From the NCBI GenBank assembly GCA_964519955.1, contig CAZFLM010000003.1, positions 1 through 64,000 of the forward strand: 64,000 nt of DNA, in the 5' to 3' direction. This document shows positions 44,105 to 52,932 of this stretch, piece after piece; the stretch's first letter is position 1; each line of letters starts with the position of its first letter. This DNA is from CAZFLM01 sp964519955 (lineage in GTDB: Bacteria > Armatimonadota > Chthonomonadetes > Chthonomonadales > CAJBBX01). Made by a program: the position numbers and the translations under genes. Under the pieces are notes generated by a model. The model searched no databases, was not told the DNA's origin, and worked only from the letters and a program-made list of their open reading frames with translations.

Positions 44105-45976
44105 TCAGACGTCCTGATCTTGCCAGTGGTCCTCGCGAAGGATGCGGAAGACCGGGGCGCTCGTGCGCAGCGTCTGGTACTTGTCCATCCCCGACTTCCG
44201 CGGCATCACGAAGCAGTGGTCGCGCGGGCACACGATCTCCTCCTCGCACCAGCCGTCGGTCAGGATCATGACGGGCGCGTTGGGCGGGAAGTCCGGCCGG
44301 CTCGCAAGCAGGTTCACGGCGGGCTGCAGCACCGTGCCCCCTCGGCCCTGCACCGGGAAGACGCCGCGCAGGTCGATCGGGCTGACGAAGCCGCGGTCGT
44401 AGGGCTGGGCATCGCACATGACGAGGCGGATGGCCGGCACGTCGCGCGCCTCCGAGAACGACGCGATCGCGCCCAGCGCGCGGCCCAGCAGCTCGCGATC
44501 CATCGACCCCGACGTGTCCAGCACCACGCCGAAGGTGCACGCCTCGCGCCACTCCAGCGGAACGTGCCGCGCCGCGCGAGGGATGTCCGGCGTCGACGCC
44601 TGGCGGCGGCTCGCACGGGCGTAGGTCCGCAGCGACTCCCGGACGTAGGGCACGTGCCCCTCCATCCACCGGGCCAACTCCACGTCCCACGGCACCGGCG
44701 GCGCGAAGAGCGAGCGGATCTCCTCCAGCATCCCGGCCGGCACGAAGCCACGCATTGGGCACGTGAGCCCCACGGCCAGGCATCGCCGCACCATGTCGTC
44801 GAGCGTCGCCACCTCGCCGCGCAAGATAGGTTTGCGCGCGTCCCAGATGATGTCGCCCCGCCCTCCGCGGAAGCCGCGAAGTCCCTTGCACTTGCGCGGA
44901 TCGCGAAGCAGGAGGTCGTACACCTCTTCGGCGGACATCCCCCGCAGCCGCGGGTCGAAGAGCGCGCCGACCGACGGTAGCTTGCCCACGCCCATCTCGA
45001 CGAGCCACCCGTTGATGACGAAGTCGCACGCCCAGTTCCAGACCTCGGGATCGCGCCCCTGCAGCCGGCTGGAGTGCATCAGGGCCACGTGGAGCAGCTC
45101 GTGGACATAGACGAACACCCATTCGTCCTGGTCGAGCCGCCGATCCTTGTTCAGGTAGATCTCGCCCAGGTAGGGGTTCACGGCCGCCACGCCGATGTCC
45201 ATGCGGTCGCACATCGGCCCGTCCGCGATGATGGACAGATCCGCCGCCAGCGCGCCGAGGAGCGGGAACTCGTACATGACCCACTGCCGCGCCCGCCGCG
45301 CCACCGCCCACAGCTTCGCCTGGGCGCCCGTGTCGCCGAGGTGAACGGAGGCCTCGACGACGGCCTCGTCGACCGCCCGCCGGATGCCCTCCGCGAACAG
45401 GTTCTCGTAGTCCGTGCGGCGATCCCGATATCCCCACCCAATATCCCGCGCGTCGGGCCCGCCGTAGAGCATGTCGGTCCGCCCGACGCCCGCTGGGGTC
45501 AGCCACTTGGCCGAGTACCGCTTGTCCGCAAGGACCGCCTCGTAGATGGCCTCCTCGGTCCTGCCGGTGAACTGGGGCTCGCACACGAAGTCGTGCGGCG
45601 GACTCCCGATCTTGAGCGCCGCGAGCAGGTTGTCGATGTAGATGTCGCACGCGACCGACCACAGGTACCGGTCGCGGTCCTGGCAGCGCTTGTCGTGGCC
45701 CAGCGCCAGATGGAGGCACTGGTGCGCGATGAAGTGGACCCAGGCGGCTCGCAAGATCTCCGGCCGGCGATGCGGGTTCGCAAAGATGACGCCGTTGTCC
45801 AGACTCACGCCCGCGATGAGCGGCCAGTCGGGATCGTCGGGGCATTCGTACACCGGCACGCTGCCCAGCAGCGGCCCCAGGACCGTGCCGTCGAGATCGT
45901 GCCGAGCCCAGCGGATGTTGGCGCGCGCCTCGTCGATCCGCTTCTCGTGCGAGGTGCGGCGGTCGCGGCGGGCCAC
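44105..45976 (-). CDS. VWA protein with two metallopeptidase-like (DUF2201-N) domains
   Basis: 623 aa. The first metallopeptidase-like domain has HFIAHQCLHLALGH, in which the usual Glu is Gln. A second copy has HELLHVALMH (HExxH intact), each followed by an RDxxLWxxACDxxI-type helix. The C-terminal VWA domain carries MIDAS VVLDTSGSM. Start is a GTG at 45976, 5 bp after the MoxR stop. MoxR/VWA pairs act as metal-dependent chaperone or activation systems; this COG3864-like pair has unknown clients. Confidence 0.85.
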   Translation of the reverse strand: MARRDRRTSHEKRIDEARANIRWARHDLDGTVLGPLLGSVPVYECPDDPDWPLIAGVSLDNGVIFANPHRRPEILRAAWVHFIAHQCLHLALGHDKRCQDRDRYLWSVACDIYIDNLLAALKIGSPPHDFVCEPQFTGRTEEAIYEAVLADKRYSAKWLTPAGVGRTDMLYGGPDARDIGWGYRDRRTDYENLFAEGIRRAVDEAVVEASVHLGDTGAQAKLWAVARRARQWVMYEFPLLGALAADLSIIADGPMCDRMDIGVAAVNPYLGEIYLNKDRRLDQDEWVFVYVHELLHVALMHSSRLQGRDPEVWNWACDFVINGWLVEMGVGKLPSVGALFDPRLRGMSAEEVYDLLLRDPRKCKGLRGFRGGRGDIIWDARKPILRGEVATLDDMVRRCLAVGLTCPMRGFVPAGMLEEIRSLFAPPVPWDVELARWMEGHVPYVRESLRTYARASRRQASTPDIPRAARHVPLEWREACTFGVVLDTSGSMDRELLGRALGAIASFSEARDVPAIRLVMCDAQPYDRGFVSPIDLRGVFPVQGRGGTVLQPAVNLLASRPDFPPNAPVMILTDGWCEEEIVCPRDHCFVMPRKSGMDKYQTLRTSAPVFRILREDHWQDQDV

Positions 45977-45981
45977 GCTCG

Positions 45982-47046
45982 TCAGCCCTTCGGGGCGATC
46001 TGCTGCGCGAGGCGGGGCAGGTCGCGGACGACCTCGACGAGGAACCAGTTCGGCAGGTTGCGCGCGCCGTCGCCGGTCTCCTCCGCTACCATGACGGTCG
46101 CCATCTCGAGGCTGACCTCGCACAGCTCGACGAGGATGCGCTTGGCCTGGATCACGAGCTGGCGGTGCGGCGGTTTGATGCCCTCGCGCTCGGGAGGCAG
46201 CGTCTTGGCGAGCTGCGCGCGGATCGACTGGACGAGGAAGTACAGCACGTCGCGATCCACGGCCGCGCGCGGCAGCGGCTGGTCGCCCGAGAGGATCTTG
46301 TCCACGAAGAGCTTGCCGTGGATCTGCTTGACGAATGCGCCGAACGACCGCGCGTGCGACGGGCTGAGGCACCCGGCCGCGAGCATCCCGACCTCGTCCA
46401 TGGTCACGTCGCCGCCGTACGCCTGCAGCGCGTCGCTCAGGATGTGCCACGAGCGGGGCGTGCTGAAGGTCTCCTCCGTCTTGGGGGGCTGCACGAAGAG
46501 GTGGTCGGGCCGCGTCTCCACGTAGCTGATCACCCACTCGTGGATGCCATTCGCGTACGCCCAGTCCAGCCACTCGCGCGTGCTGGGCCGCAGCTCGACG
46601 TGCAGCAGCCGGTTCATCAGCGCCGAGGACACAGGCTTGACGATGGCCTGGTCGTGGGCCCGATTGCCCGCCACGATGACGATGGAGCCGTCCGGCAGGC
46701 GGTACTCGCCGATGCGGCGCTCGTGGATGAGGCTGTAGAACGCCTTCTGGACCTCGAACGTGCACGCGTTCAGCTCGTCGACGAACAGCACGTACGGCGT
46801 CTCGCGCGCGATCATCCGGGGTGGACAGAACACGGAGTGGATACCCTCGATGCGGGGCACGCCGATAAGGTCCTCGGCCGCCAACTGCGAGCCGAGCAGG
46901 GAAACGCAGTCCATGCCGAGGTCGCGCGCGAACTGCTCGACGATGGCCGACTTCCCGATCCCCGGCGGCCCCCAGATGAAGACGGGCCGGGTCAGCGCAA
47001 CGTTGAGCAGCACCTTCGACAACTGCTTGGGGGTAACGGTATCCAT
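45982..47046 (-). CDS. MoxR-family AAA+ ATPase
   Basis: 354 aa. Walker A GPPGIGKSAIVEQFA, Walker B VLFVDELNACTFEVQKAFYSLI, sensor IVAGNRAHDQA and arginine finger region SSALMNRLLHVEL. The C-terminal lid and helical domain are complete. Partner of the downstream VWA/metallopeptidase protein (5-bp gap). It begins MDTVTPKQLSKVLL; no promoter could be assigned. Confidence 0.93.
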   Translation of the reverse strand: MDTVTPKQLSKVLLNVALTRPVFIWGPPGIGKSAIVEQFARDLGMDCVSLLGSQLAAEDLIGVPRIEGIHSVFCPPRMIARETPYVLFVDELNACTFEVQKAFYSLIHERRIGEYRLPDGSIVIVAGNRAHDQAIVKPVSSALMNRLLHVELRPSTREWLDWAYANGIHEWVISYVETRPDHLFVQPPKTEETFSTPRSWHILSDALQAYGGDVTMDEVGMLAAGCLSPSHARSFGAFVKQIHGKLFVDKILSGDQPLPRAAVDRDVLYFLVQSIRAQLAKTLPPEREGIKPPHRQLVIQAKRILVELCEVSLEMATVMVAEETGDGARNLPNWFLVEVVRDLPRLAQQIAPKG

Positions 47047-47115
47047 GCGCGCATTCTACACCCGCGAGGGCGGCAGCCGCAACGGCGGGGCGATCAGGCA
47101 ATCCCCCCGACAAGA

Positions 47116-47149
47116 CCAAACCGCCGCCCGATACAACCCGGGCGGCGGT
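47116..47149 (-). terminator. Terminator of the first PEP-CTERM gene
   Basis: Perfect 10-bp stem (47121-47130 with 47139-47148) plus an A-T pair, 8-nt loop, followed on the minus strand by TTTGGTCTTG. Confidence 0.8.
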
Positions 47150-47172
47150 CGAAGCACTGCGAGGGCACCGGC

Positions 47173-47865
47173 TTACCGGCGGCGGCGCACCACGATGAGA
47201 CCGGCGGCCCCGCAGCCGAACAGCGTGGCGAGGACGCCTGGCTCCGGCACGCCCGCCGGACGCGTCGTGTACGTGATGTTCGCATAGAACGCCGCGCCGC
47301 TCGGGCCGCCGCCGCTGTTGTTGTCCGCGATGAGCAGCACGTTCTCGCCGGCCAGGAAGTAGGACAGATCGTCCGTCGAGAACGGTGCATCCCCGTACTC
47401 GGACACGACGCCCGGATCGCCGCTGAACATCGACGGCGTGAGCGCATGGCCGTTGAGGAACACGCGCCCGAGATCATCGACGTTGGCCGCCCCGGTCAGC
47501 AGGATGGAGACGACATCCGACGGAAGCGTGAACGTGACCTTGAAGAAGCCGCTGTTCTCCCCAATGGACGACAGGAGGCCGTCGTCGGGGATGTTCACCA
47601 CTTCGGTGCCGTCCGGCGCGCCAGATGGAACTGGGGTATAGGTTCCCAGCGAGTCCTCCACGACCGGGGAGAACACGAGGCCGGACGCATCGCCCGCGTC
47701 GAGCAGAAGCGCCTGCGCGTCGTCCGGCGCCCCCTTCACCAGCGCCGCGCCCAACGTCGACGCGTCGCTCTTGAGTTCGATCGTGTCTGCCCGAGCGATC
47801 CGCACCGAGCCGACGGCCAGCCCAAACAACGACGCATACAACCACGCATTCCGTATCCGCATCAT
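47173..47865 (-). CDS. PEP-CTERM sorted exoprotein, unknown
   Basis: 230 aa. Signal peptide (ASLFGLAVGSVRIARA), a Gly/Ser/Asp-rich beta domain (LSSIGENSGFFKVTFTLPSDV, FLAGENVLLIADNNS), then the sorting tail VPEPGVLATLFGCGAAGLIVVRRRR: PEP motif, hydrophobic helix, Arg cluster. It should be cut by an exosortase (not in the window) and placed on the surface or in the matrix. Preceded by a sigma-54 site 143 bp upstream. Start 47865 or 47862. Confidence 0.88.
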   Translation of the reverse strand: MMRIRNAWLYASLFGLAVGSVRIARADTIELKSDASTLGAALVKGAPDDAQALLLDAGDASGLVFSPVVEDSLGTYTPVPSGAPDGTEVVNIPDDGLLSSIGENSGFFKVTFTLPSDVVSILLTGAANVDDLGRVFLNGHALTPSMFSGDPGVVSEYGDAPFSTDDLSYFLAGENVLLIADNNSGGGPSGAAFYANITYTTRPAGVPEPGVLATLFGCGAAGLIVVRRRR

Positions 47866-48007
47866 GGTCTGTGTCGACAGCCTCCCTTGTTGATGCGGCT
47901 CGCGGTCAGGCAGCACCGTGGGGCCGCGTCTGTGCGCGGACGCCCCGAAAGCGCTGGCAAGGCGCGCGTCCGGACCGCAGGCGTCCTGGCACGGTCACCC
48001 CGCAACA

Positions 48008-48024
48008 TTGCATGGATCGTGCCA
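48008..48024 (-). promoter_or_regulatory. Sigma-54 (-24/-12) promoter of PEP-CTERM gene 1
   Basis: TGGCACGATCCATGCAA on the minus strand: GG and GC 10 bp apart, as in TGGCACG-N4-TTGCA. Two mismatches from the site before the second PEP-CTERM gene at 52849-52865. Confidence 0.78.
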
Positions 48025-48071
48025 TGTGACCGCCCGGATGCGACAATCGCGCCGCGCCCTGCTGGGTGTCC

Positions 48072-50255
48072 TTACAGCCCGTGCTCCGTCCGCGAAATGA
48101 CCTCTTCCTGCATGACCGGATCGAGGCGGGTGAAGTAGTCGGAGTAGCCCGCCACGCGCACGATGAGGTCCGCGTACTCCTCCGGGCGCTCCTGGGCGGC
48201 ACGGAGGGTCGCGGTGTCCACCGAGTTGATCTGCGTCTCGAATCCGCCCAGCTCGACGTAGGCGCGGATGAGGGCGACGAGCTTGGCGCGGCTCTCGGCG
48301 TCCGCGAAGAACCCAGGCGCGAAGCGCAGGTTCAGCACGATGCCGCCCACACCCGGCCGGTGGTCCCACGAGGTGATGGAGCGCGCGGCGGCCGTCGGCC
48401 CGCTGCGATCGCGGCCCTGCGCGGCGCCGGCTGCGTCGGCCAGCACCTCGCCCGCGCGGCGCCCATCCGGCGAGGCCCCCGTCTCCGAGCCGAGGATGCG
48501 GTGCATGATCCAGCAGAAGAAGCCCGGCACGAAGTGGCTGCCCAGGCCATCGCGGTACTTCGCGTGCTCGCGGTAGATGATGCCCACCATGCGAGCGGCG
48601 AGTTGGTCGGCCTCCTCGTCGCCGTTGCCGTAGCGCGGCACCCCGCCGATGAGCGCGAGCCGCCGGGCATCGTCGGCGAAGTTGGAGGCCAGCGCGTCGC
48701 GCACGTCCGCGAGCGTCCAGCTCCTCTCCTCGTAGACGCGGCGCCGGATCACGTTCAGCGAGTCGACCAGGTTCGCGAGGCCCACGTTGGAGGTCTCGGT
48801 CCACGTGTAGCGCGCGCCACCGCGGTCGGTGTCGAGGCCGCGCTCGATGCAGTCGCGGGTGAAACAGGAGAGCAGCGGATAGGCCCATCCGGCGGCGCGC
48901 TGGCGGCGCACGTCCTGCTGCTCCTTGGCGGCGTCGGCGATCTTGCCGGCGAGCAGGCGCTCATACTCCGCCAGGAGCGCGTCGTACGTGGTCAGGGCCT
49001 CGATGGGCGCGGGCTGCAGGCGCGTGAAGGCGTTGACGTACCCCTCGCCCCCCACCGCATCGCTGCCGTCGTAGTGCTTGCCGCCGTTCAGGATCCACTC
49101 CAGCGGCTTCACGAGGTTGATGTACGGGCTGGCGACCAGGATGTTGCTCGCCCCGCAAATGGTGATCTCCACGCACGTCGAGTGGATGTAGTTCGTGGAG
49201 TCCTCGGCGGTCGCGTCGCGGAGGTGCAGCCCCTCGCCGATGGTGTGGTCGTTGAAGAGCGACGGCTTCGTGCGCCCGGCCAGCAGCGACTCGGCGGCCA
49301 TGTCCAGCAGGTGCGTGGGCGTCTCGCGGTTCACGCCCAGGCCGAGCGACGGGTTCAGCAGCTCGACCAGCGCGTCCGCCTCCAGGCACAGCTCGGTCAG
49401 CTCGTTCGACCGGTCATGCCCGTGCACATCGATTCCGCCGACCATCACCGGCAGGGGCAGCGGGATCACGTAGTTCATCAGGATGAACTGGCAGCAGATC
49501 AGCTCCAGCGCGCGCTCGCGCGTGATGCGGCCCTCGGCCAGGTCGCGCTGGTAGTAGGGCCAGAGGAGGCGGTCCGGCCGCCCGGGCCCGAACAGGCCGC
49601 ACACGGTAAGGGTGGCAGCGAAGAAGAGCAGGTGCATCGCCTGGATGGCCTCGTGGAACGTGGCCGCCGGGTGCTCGGGCACGCGATCGAGCATCGCCGC
49701 CAGCTCCAGCATCTCCGCGCGGACCTGCGGGTCGGCGGCGGCCTCGGCACGCTGCCTGGCCATCTCCCGCAGCCGGGCGGCCAGGTCGCGGAAGCCCTGC
49801 AGCGCGATGAGGCAGGACCGGTAGAAGACCAGCTTCTCGGGCTCGGTCGACGCGTCCATCCGGCGCCGCACGCCCGCCTCGATGCCGCTGATTCCCTCCG
49901 CCAGCAGGCGGTCCGCGTCGAGGGCCATGTGGCTCGTCTGCCCGCCCGGGAACGCGCGTGGAGGCAGCGGGTCACCCGACGGCGGCGGCGCGTCGGGATC
50001 GAGCCGGCCCGCGAGCAGCTCCCCATCGGCTAGTCCGAGCGGCGCGTGGCGCAGCGTCTCGGCCTCCGCGATGGCGCAGCGGATCGGCACGGGCTCGTCT
50101 GCCGGGGCATCGTGCCACGCGGCCCGCAGCACCGTCGCGGCCACCTGCGGCCCCATCACGTCATTGCGGCTCGCGTCCAGGGCCGCCGCCCGCAGCGCCT
50201 CGATCCTCGCCGACCTCGCCCGCACGCCCGTCGCAGACGCCAGTTCCAAGCCCAT
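48072..50255 (-). CDS. Glycyl radical enzyme (pyruvate formate-lyase family)
   Basis: 727 aa. Active-site thiyl Cys at about 361 in HSTCVEIT (CVE form as in dehydratases, not the CC of pyruvate formate-lyase), and the glycyl radical loop RVAGYSDYF with Gly about 703. GISGIEAGVRRRM and the PFL-type VNRETPTHLL agree with the superfamily. Start 50255 has GGGGGGAG upstream. No activating radical-SAM enzyme lies nearby, which is unusual. Works only without oxygen; the substrate (hydroxyproline, glycerol, diol and so on) is undecided. Confidence 0.9.
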   Translation of the reverse strand: MGLELASATGVRARSARIEALRAAALDASRNDVMGPQVAATVLRAAWHDAPADEPVPIRCAIAEAETLRHAPLGLADGELLAGRLDPDAPPPSGDPLPPRAFPGGQTSHMALDADRLLAEGISGIEAGVRRRMDASTEPEKLVFYRSCLIALQGFRDLAARLREMARQRAEAAADPQVRAEMLELAAMLDRVPEHPAATFHEAIQAMHLLFFAATLTVCGLFGPGRPDRLLWPYYQRDLAEGRITRERALELICCQFILMNYVIPLPLPVMVGGIDVHGHDRSNELTELCLEADALVELLNPSLGLGVNRETPTHLLDMAAESLLAGRTKPSLFNDHTIGEGLHLRDATAEDSTNYIHSTCVEITICGASNILVASPYINLVKPLEWILNGGKHYDGSDAVGGEGYVNAFTRLQPAPIEALTTYDALLAEYERLLAGKIADAAKEQQDVRRQRAAGWAYPLLSCFTRDCIERGLDTDRGGARYTWTETSNVGLANLVDSLNVIRRRVYEERSWTLADVRDALASNFADDARRLALIGGVPRYGNGDEEADQLAARMVGIIYREHAKYRDGLGSHFVPGFFCWIMHRILGSETGASPDGRRAGEVLADAAGAAQGRDRSGPTAAARSITSWDHRPGVGGIVLNLRFAPGFFADAESRAKLVALIRAYVELGGFETQINSVDTATLRAAQERPEEYADLIVRVAGYSDYFTRLDPVMQEEVISRTEHGL

Positions 50256-50327
50256 GCCAGCTCCCCCCAGGAAACGATGCGGCATACTTCGTCCCCGAAA
50301 CCTCGCGGACCTGCTCAATCGTACCTA

Positions 50328-50356
50328 TTGACGGCGCCGGTGTGCGCGCGTACAAT
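50328..50356 (+). promoter_or_regulatory. Sigma-70 promoter of the 50.4-52.2 kb cluster
   Basis: TTGACG, 17-bp spacer, TACAAT, about 45 nt before the ATG at 50401 (GAAGGGAG Shine-Dalgarno). Confidence 0.7.
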
Positions 50357-50400
50357 CGCGAGGTAGGTCATTCTGCCGCCAACCGTCGAAGGGAGCTACC

Positions 50401-50988
50401 ATGGCCACCATCCGCTGCCGCTATGCGGCCGCCGAGATCCAACTGACACCGGTCGCTCCCACCACCAACGGCGCGCGCGACGCCTATCGCCTCGCTTACT
50501 CGGAGCACGGAACCGTGCTCTTCGAGTCGCGGTACCCTATGCCCGGCACGCAGGACGGCCACTATGAGATGCGCCGCGTCGCGCGGGCGTTTCACTCCGC
50601 GCCGCGGCTCGCAGGCCTGAGGCTGCCGCTCGACCTGGGCGATTCCGACGACGCGAACGATCCGTTCTTCGCCGAGCGCCCCGTGCTGCTGTTCGGCCCC
50701 GAGTGGATGCGGGTCTCCATGGAGCCGGTGCCCGCCGGGCCGGACCGAGACACCGACAGCGCTGTCGCGACAACCTGGCTGGTGCGCCCGCGCCGCCAGC
50801 GACGAGGCCCCCTCGCCCGGTGGCTGCAGTTCAGCCTGGTGTGCACGATGGCGGAGGCGGCGCAGTTCGGCGAGGAGCTGTGGTCCGAGCTGATGGACGC
50901 GCAGCGCCGGCGCGCCGAGCTGGGCATCGCGGCTCCGACCGACTGGGACGAGGTGGACCTGGCTCCGGGAGAGGTCGGCCAGACATGA
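50401..50988 (+). CDS. Hypothetical protein, first of a three-gene cluster
   Basis: 195 aa without signal peptide or membrane segment. Early part IRCRYAAAEIQLTPVAPTTN, middle YRLAYSEHGTVLFESRYP, and a basic RPRRQRRGPLARWLQ followed by an acidic helix. No family recognised. Its TGA overlaps the next ATG by 4 nt (ATGA). Confidence 0.65.
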   Translation: MATIRCRYAAAEIQLTPVAPTTNGARDAYRLAYSEHGTVLFESRYPMPGTQDGHYEMRRVARAFHSAPRLAGLRLPLDLGDSDDANDPFFAERPVLLFGPEWMRVSMEPVPAGPDRDTDSAVATTWLVRPRRQRRGPLARWLQFSLVCTMAEAAQFGEELWSELMDAQRRRAELGIAAPTDWDEVDLAPGEVGQT

Positions 50989-51671
50989 CAGAACGCAACG
51001 TGGGCACGGTCGGGAGCGGGCAGCGCACTCCCAGCAGCAGCGCCGCGCGGACCAGGGCGTTGCTGGGCTGCGCAGGCGTTGTCGTGGGCTGCGTGGTGCT
51101 CCTCGTGCCCGCGTACTGGATTGCCAACCACGTGGTTCCGCCGCACGGGCGCATGGGCTATCGCTTGCCCGTCTGGGCCCTGGGGTGGGGGCGGCTGCAA
51201 GAGGCAGTCGTCAAGGGCGACGCCAAGGCCGTGCATGCCCAGTTGGCTCTGGGCACCAACCCGAGCCTCACGCCGCCAACGCACCCCGGCACGCGGGCGC
51301 CCGCGGTGATCATCACGGCAGCGACGACTGGCCGCGTGGACATCGCCCGCATGCTGCTCGACGCGGGGGCCGATGTGAACAGCCGGGATGACCTCGGCGA
51401 CACCCCACTCTCGGCCGCCGCCGGCGAGGGCCACATCGACATGATGCGGCTCCTCCTGCACCGCGGCGCGAAGGTCGCGGACGCCGGCGGTCACAGCGAG
51501 GCGCTCTGCGAGGCCGCAACGTCGGACAAGCGCGAGGCGGTCGCGTTCCTCCTGGCCCACGGCGCGAAGCCGAACCAGACCGTGGTCGGCGGCGGCAGCC
51601 TGCTTCTCGAGTTGGAGCGTGACGGCCGGCACGAGGTGGCGGAGATGCTGCGGAAGGCAGGTGCGAGGTGA
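50985..51671 (+). CDS. Membrane-anchored ankyrin-repeat protein
   Basis: 228 aa: one N-terminal transmembrane segment (LLGCAGVVVGCVVLLVPAYWI), then ankyrin repeats (RLQEAVVKGDAKAVHAQLALG; RVDIARMLLDAGADVNS; DTPLSAAAGEGHIDMMRLLLHRGAK; KREAVAFLLAHGAKPNQ). The repeats probably lie in the periplasm. ATG 50985 is coupled to the upstream gene; its stop overlaps the next start (GTGA). Confidence 0.85.
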   Translation: MTERNVGTVGSGQRTPSSSAARTRALLGCAGVVVGCVVLLVPAYWIANHVVPPHGRMGYRLPVWALGWGRLQEAVVKGDAKAVHAQLALGTNPSLTPPTHPGTRAPAVIITAATTGRVDIARMLLDAGADVNSRDDLGDTPLSAAAGEGHIDMMRLLLHRGAKVADAGGHSEALCEAATSDKREAVAFLLAHGAKPNQTVVGGGSLLLELERDGRHEVAEMLRKAGAR

Positions 51672-52246
51672 AGATGCTGCAGCCGGCCTGCGTGATGGTC
51701 CTCGCGGCGGCGCTCCTTGGCGCTCCGGGCGTTGCGCAGCGTTCGCCCAAGCCCGATGCGCTTGCCACTGTGCGCTTGCACCCCGCCGCCGCGCCTCGCC
51801 AGACCGCAGGCGGCGGCATCCTCACGTTCACACTCTCGCCCACAGGGCGCGCGACGCGCCCGCCGAGGCGCTACCTGCGCCCCACGCCCGCCGACGCCCG
51901 GGAGCCCCTGCTCCCACTAGCGGTGGCGGTGAGCGACGCCAAAGGACGTACCGTGCGCCCAGCCAAGCTCCCCGCCACCAAGCTGGCCCCGCCGCGACCG
52001 TCGGACTTCGCACGGTCGTCGGTCACGCTGCGGTGGAACTGGCGCGACTGGTACGCGCTGTCGCCCGGCAGGTACGCGTTCACCTTCCGGTACGACTTCG
52101 CCGCGAACTACCCGGGCCTCCGCGGGCTGTGGGCGAGGTCGGAGCGCGCGATCGTGCGGGTCAGCGTCGCCGCCGAAGCGCAGCCAACGACGCGACCCCG
52201 CATGCTGCCAGGAGCGCGAGCGCGGAGGGCTCAGGCACTTCGGTGA
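51668..52246 (+). CDS. Exported hypothetical protein
   Basis: 192 aa with a signal peptide (ACVMVLAAALLGAPGVAQ) and a beta-rich body (LTFTLSPTGR, VTLRWNWRDWYALSPGRYAFTFRYDF) resembling an Ig-like or copper-fold domain. GTG 51668 overlaps the ankyrin stop; ATG 51674 is the alternative. Its last 86 nt overlap the end of the opposing PEP-CTERM gene, so the 3' end (RPRMLPGARARRAQ) may be poorly conserved. Confidence 0.6.
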   Translation: MKMLQPACVMVLAAALLGAPGVAQRSPKPDALATVRLHPAAAPRQTAGGGILTFTLSPTGRATRPPRRYLRPTPADAREPLLPLAVAVSDAKGRTVRPAKLPATKLAPPRPSDFARSSVTLRWNWRDWYALSPGRYAFTFRYDFAANYPGLRGLWARSERAIVRVSVAAEAQPTTRPRMLPGARARRAQALR

Positions 52247-52793
52247 CGCTCACGTCGTCGATGAGCGTCACGCCCAGTTGGTGGTAGATGTGGAACGCCA
52301 ACTCCGTTTGGTCCGAGTCGGCCACAAGGCCGGTAACGAGGAACCACTGGTAGGGGCCCACATCTGGCCAACTCGACGCGGGCACCCCGTGCGGGAGGTC
52401 GAGAACCACGGCTCCCCCGAACGTAACGGAGAATGGGCCGGAGTCGAAGTCCAGACCGTTCCCGTTGGCGGCGGCCCAGAAGCTCAGGACGTACTCATGG
52501 CCCGCGGAGGTCGCGAGCATCTGGCTCAGCGTGCACGCATAGTCGTCGTGGTTGCCGGCAACCTGCGCGCCAGAGTGAGGAGGCTGCCAGATGTCGGGTC
52601 CGAAGACGAGAACGCTCCCCTGCGTCGCCGTCCACCCGTCTCCCAGGTCGGGCGGATAGGAGTGCCCCGTCTGAGGGCTGTCACCGTAGACGCCAGGCGC
52701 GGCGTTCTCGAAACCCGGGTCCTGGACGAGGTTCTGGGCGAGTGCATACGGCGACACAAGCAGCATTGCGGCCGCGAGCATAACGCGCATCAT
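52161..52793 (-). CDS. PEP-CTERM sorted exoprotein (jellyroll-like), unknown
   Basis: 210 aa. Signal peptide (MLLVSPYALAQ), then NLVQDPGFENAAPG, the start of a carbohydrate-binding-type jellyroll with DGWTATQGSVLVF and VLSFWAAANGNGLDF strands, and the tail VPEPSALALLAACGVASLAALRRRR. A sigma-54 site lies 56 bp upstream and GGGAG precedes ATG 52793. Confidence 0.9.
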   Translation of the reverse strand: MMRVMLAAAMLLVSPYALAQNLVQDPGFENAAPGVYGDSPQTGHSYPPDLGDGWTATQGSVLVFGPDIWQPPHSGAQVAGNHDDYACTLSQMLATSAGHEYVLSFWAAANGNGLDFDSGPFSVTFGGAVVLDLPHGVPASSWPDVGPYQWFLVTGLVADSDQTELAFHIYHQLGVTLIDDVSVTEVPEPSALALLAACGVASLAALRRRR

Positions 52794-52848
52794 AGCGTGC
52801 TCCCTTCGCAAGCAAGGTGGCATCACAAGCTTGGCCCAGTTGGGATCG

Positions 52849-52865
52849 TTGCATGAGTCGTGCCA
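52849..52865 (-). promoter_or_regulatory. Sigma-54 (-24/-12) promoter of PEP-CTERM gene 2
   Basis: TGGCACGACTCATGCAA on the minus strand; 15 of 17 bases equal the site at 48008-48024, with GG-N10-GC spacing. Confidence 0.8.
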
Positions 52866-52932
52866 ACCTGACAACGCTGCCGAGGCGCCGGCCCTGGCCC
52901 GCCGACATCCGAGCATCGAGGAGCCCCACCCT

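Noticed and set aside
44105..47119. One long 1004-codon frame spanning the MoxR and VWA genes
   Set aside because: Its N-terminal third is a wrong-frame reading of the MoxR gene. The VWA protein has a good GTG start at 45976 just after the MoxR stop.
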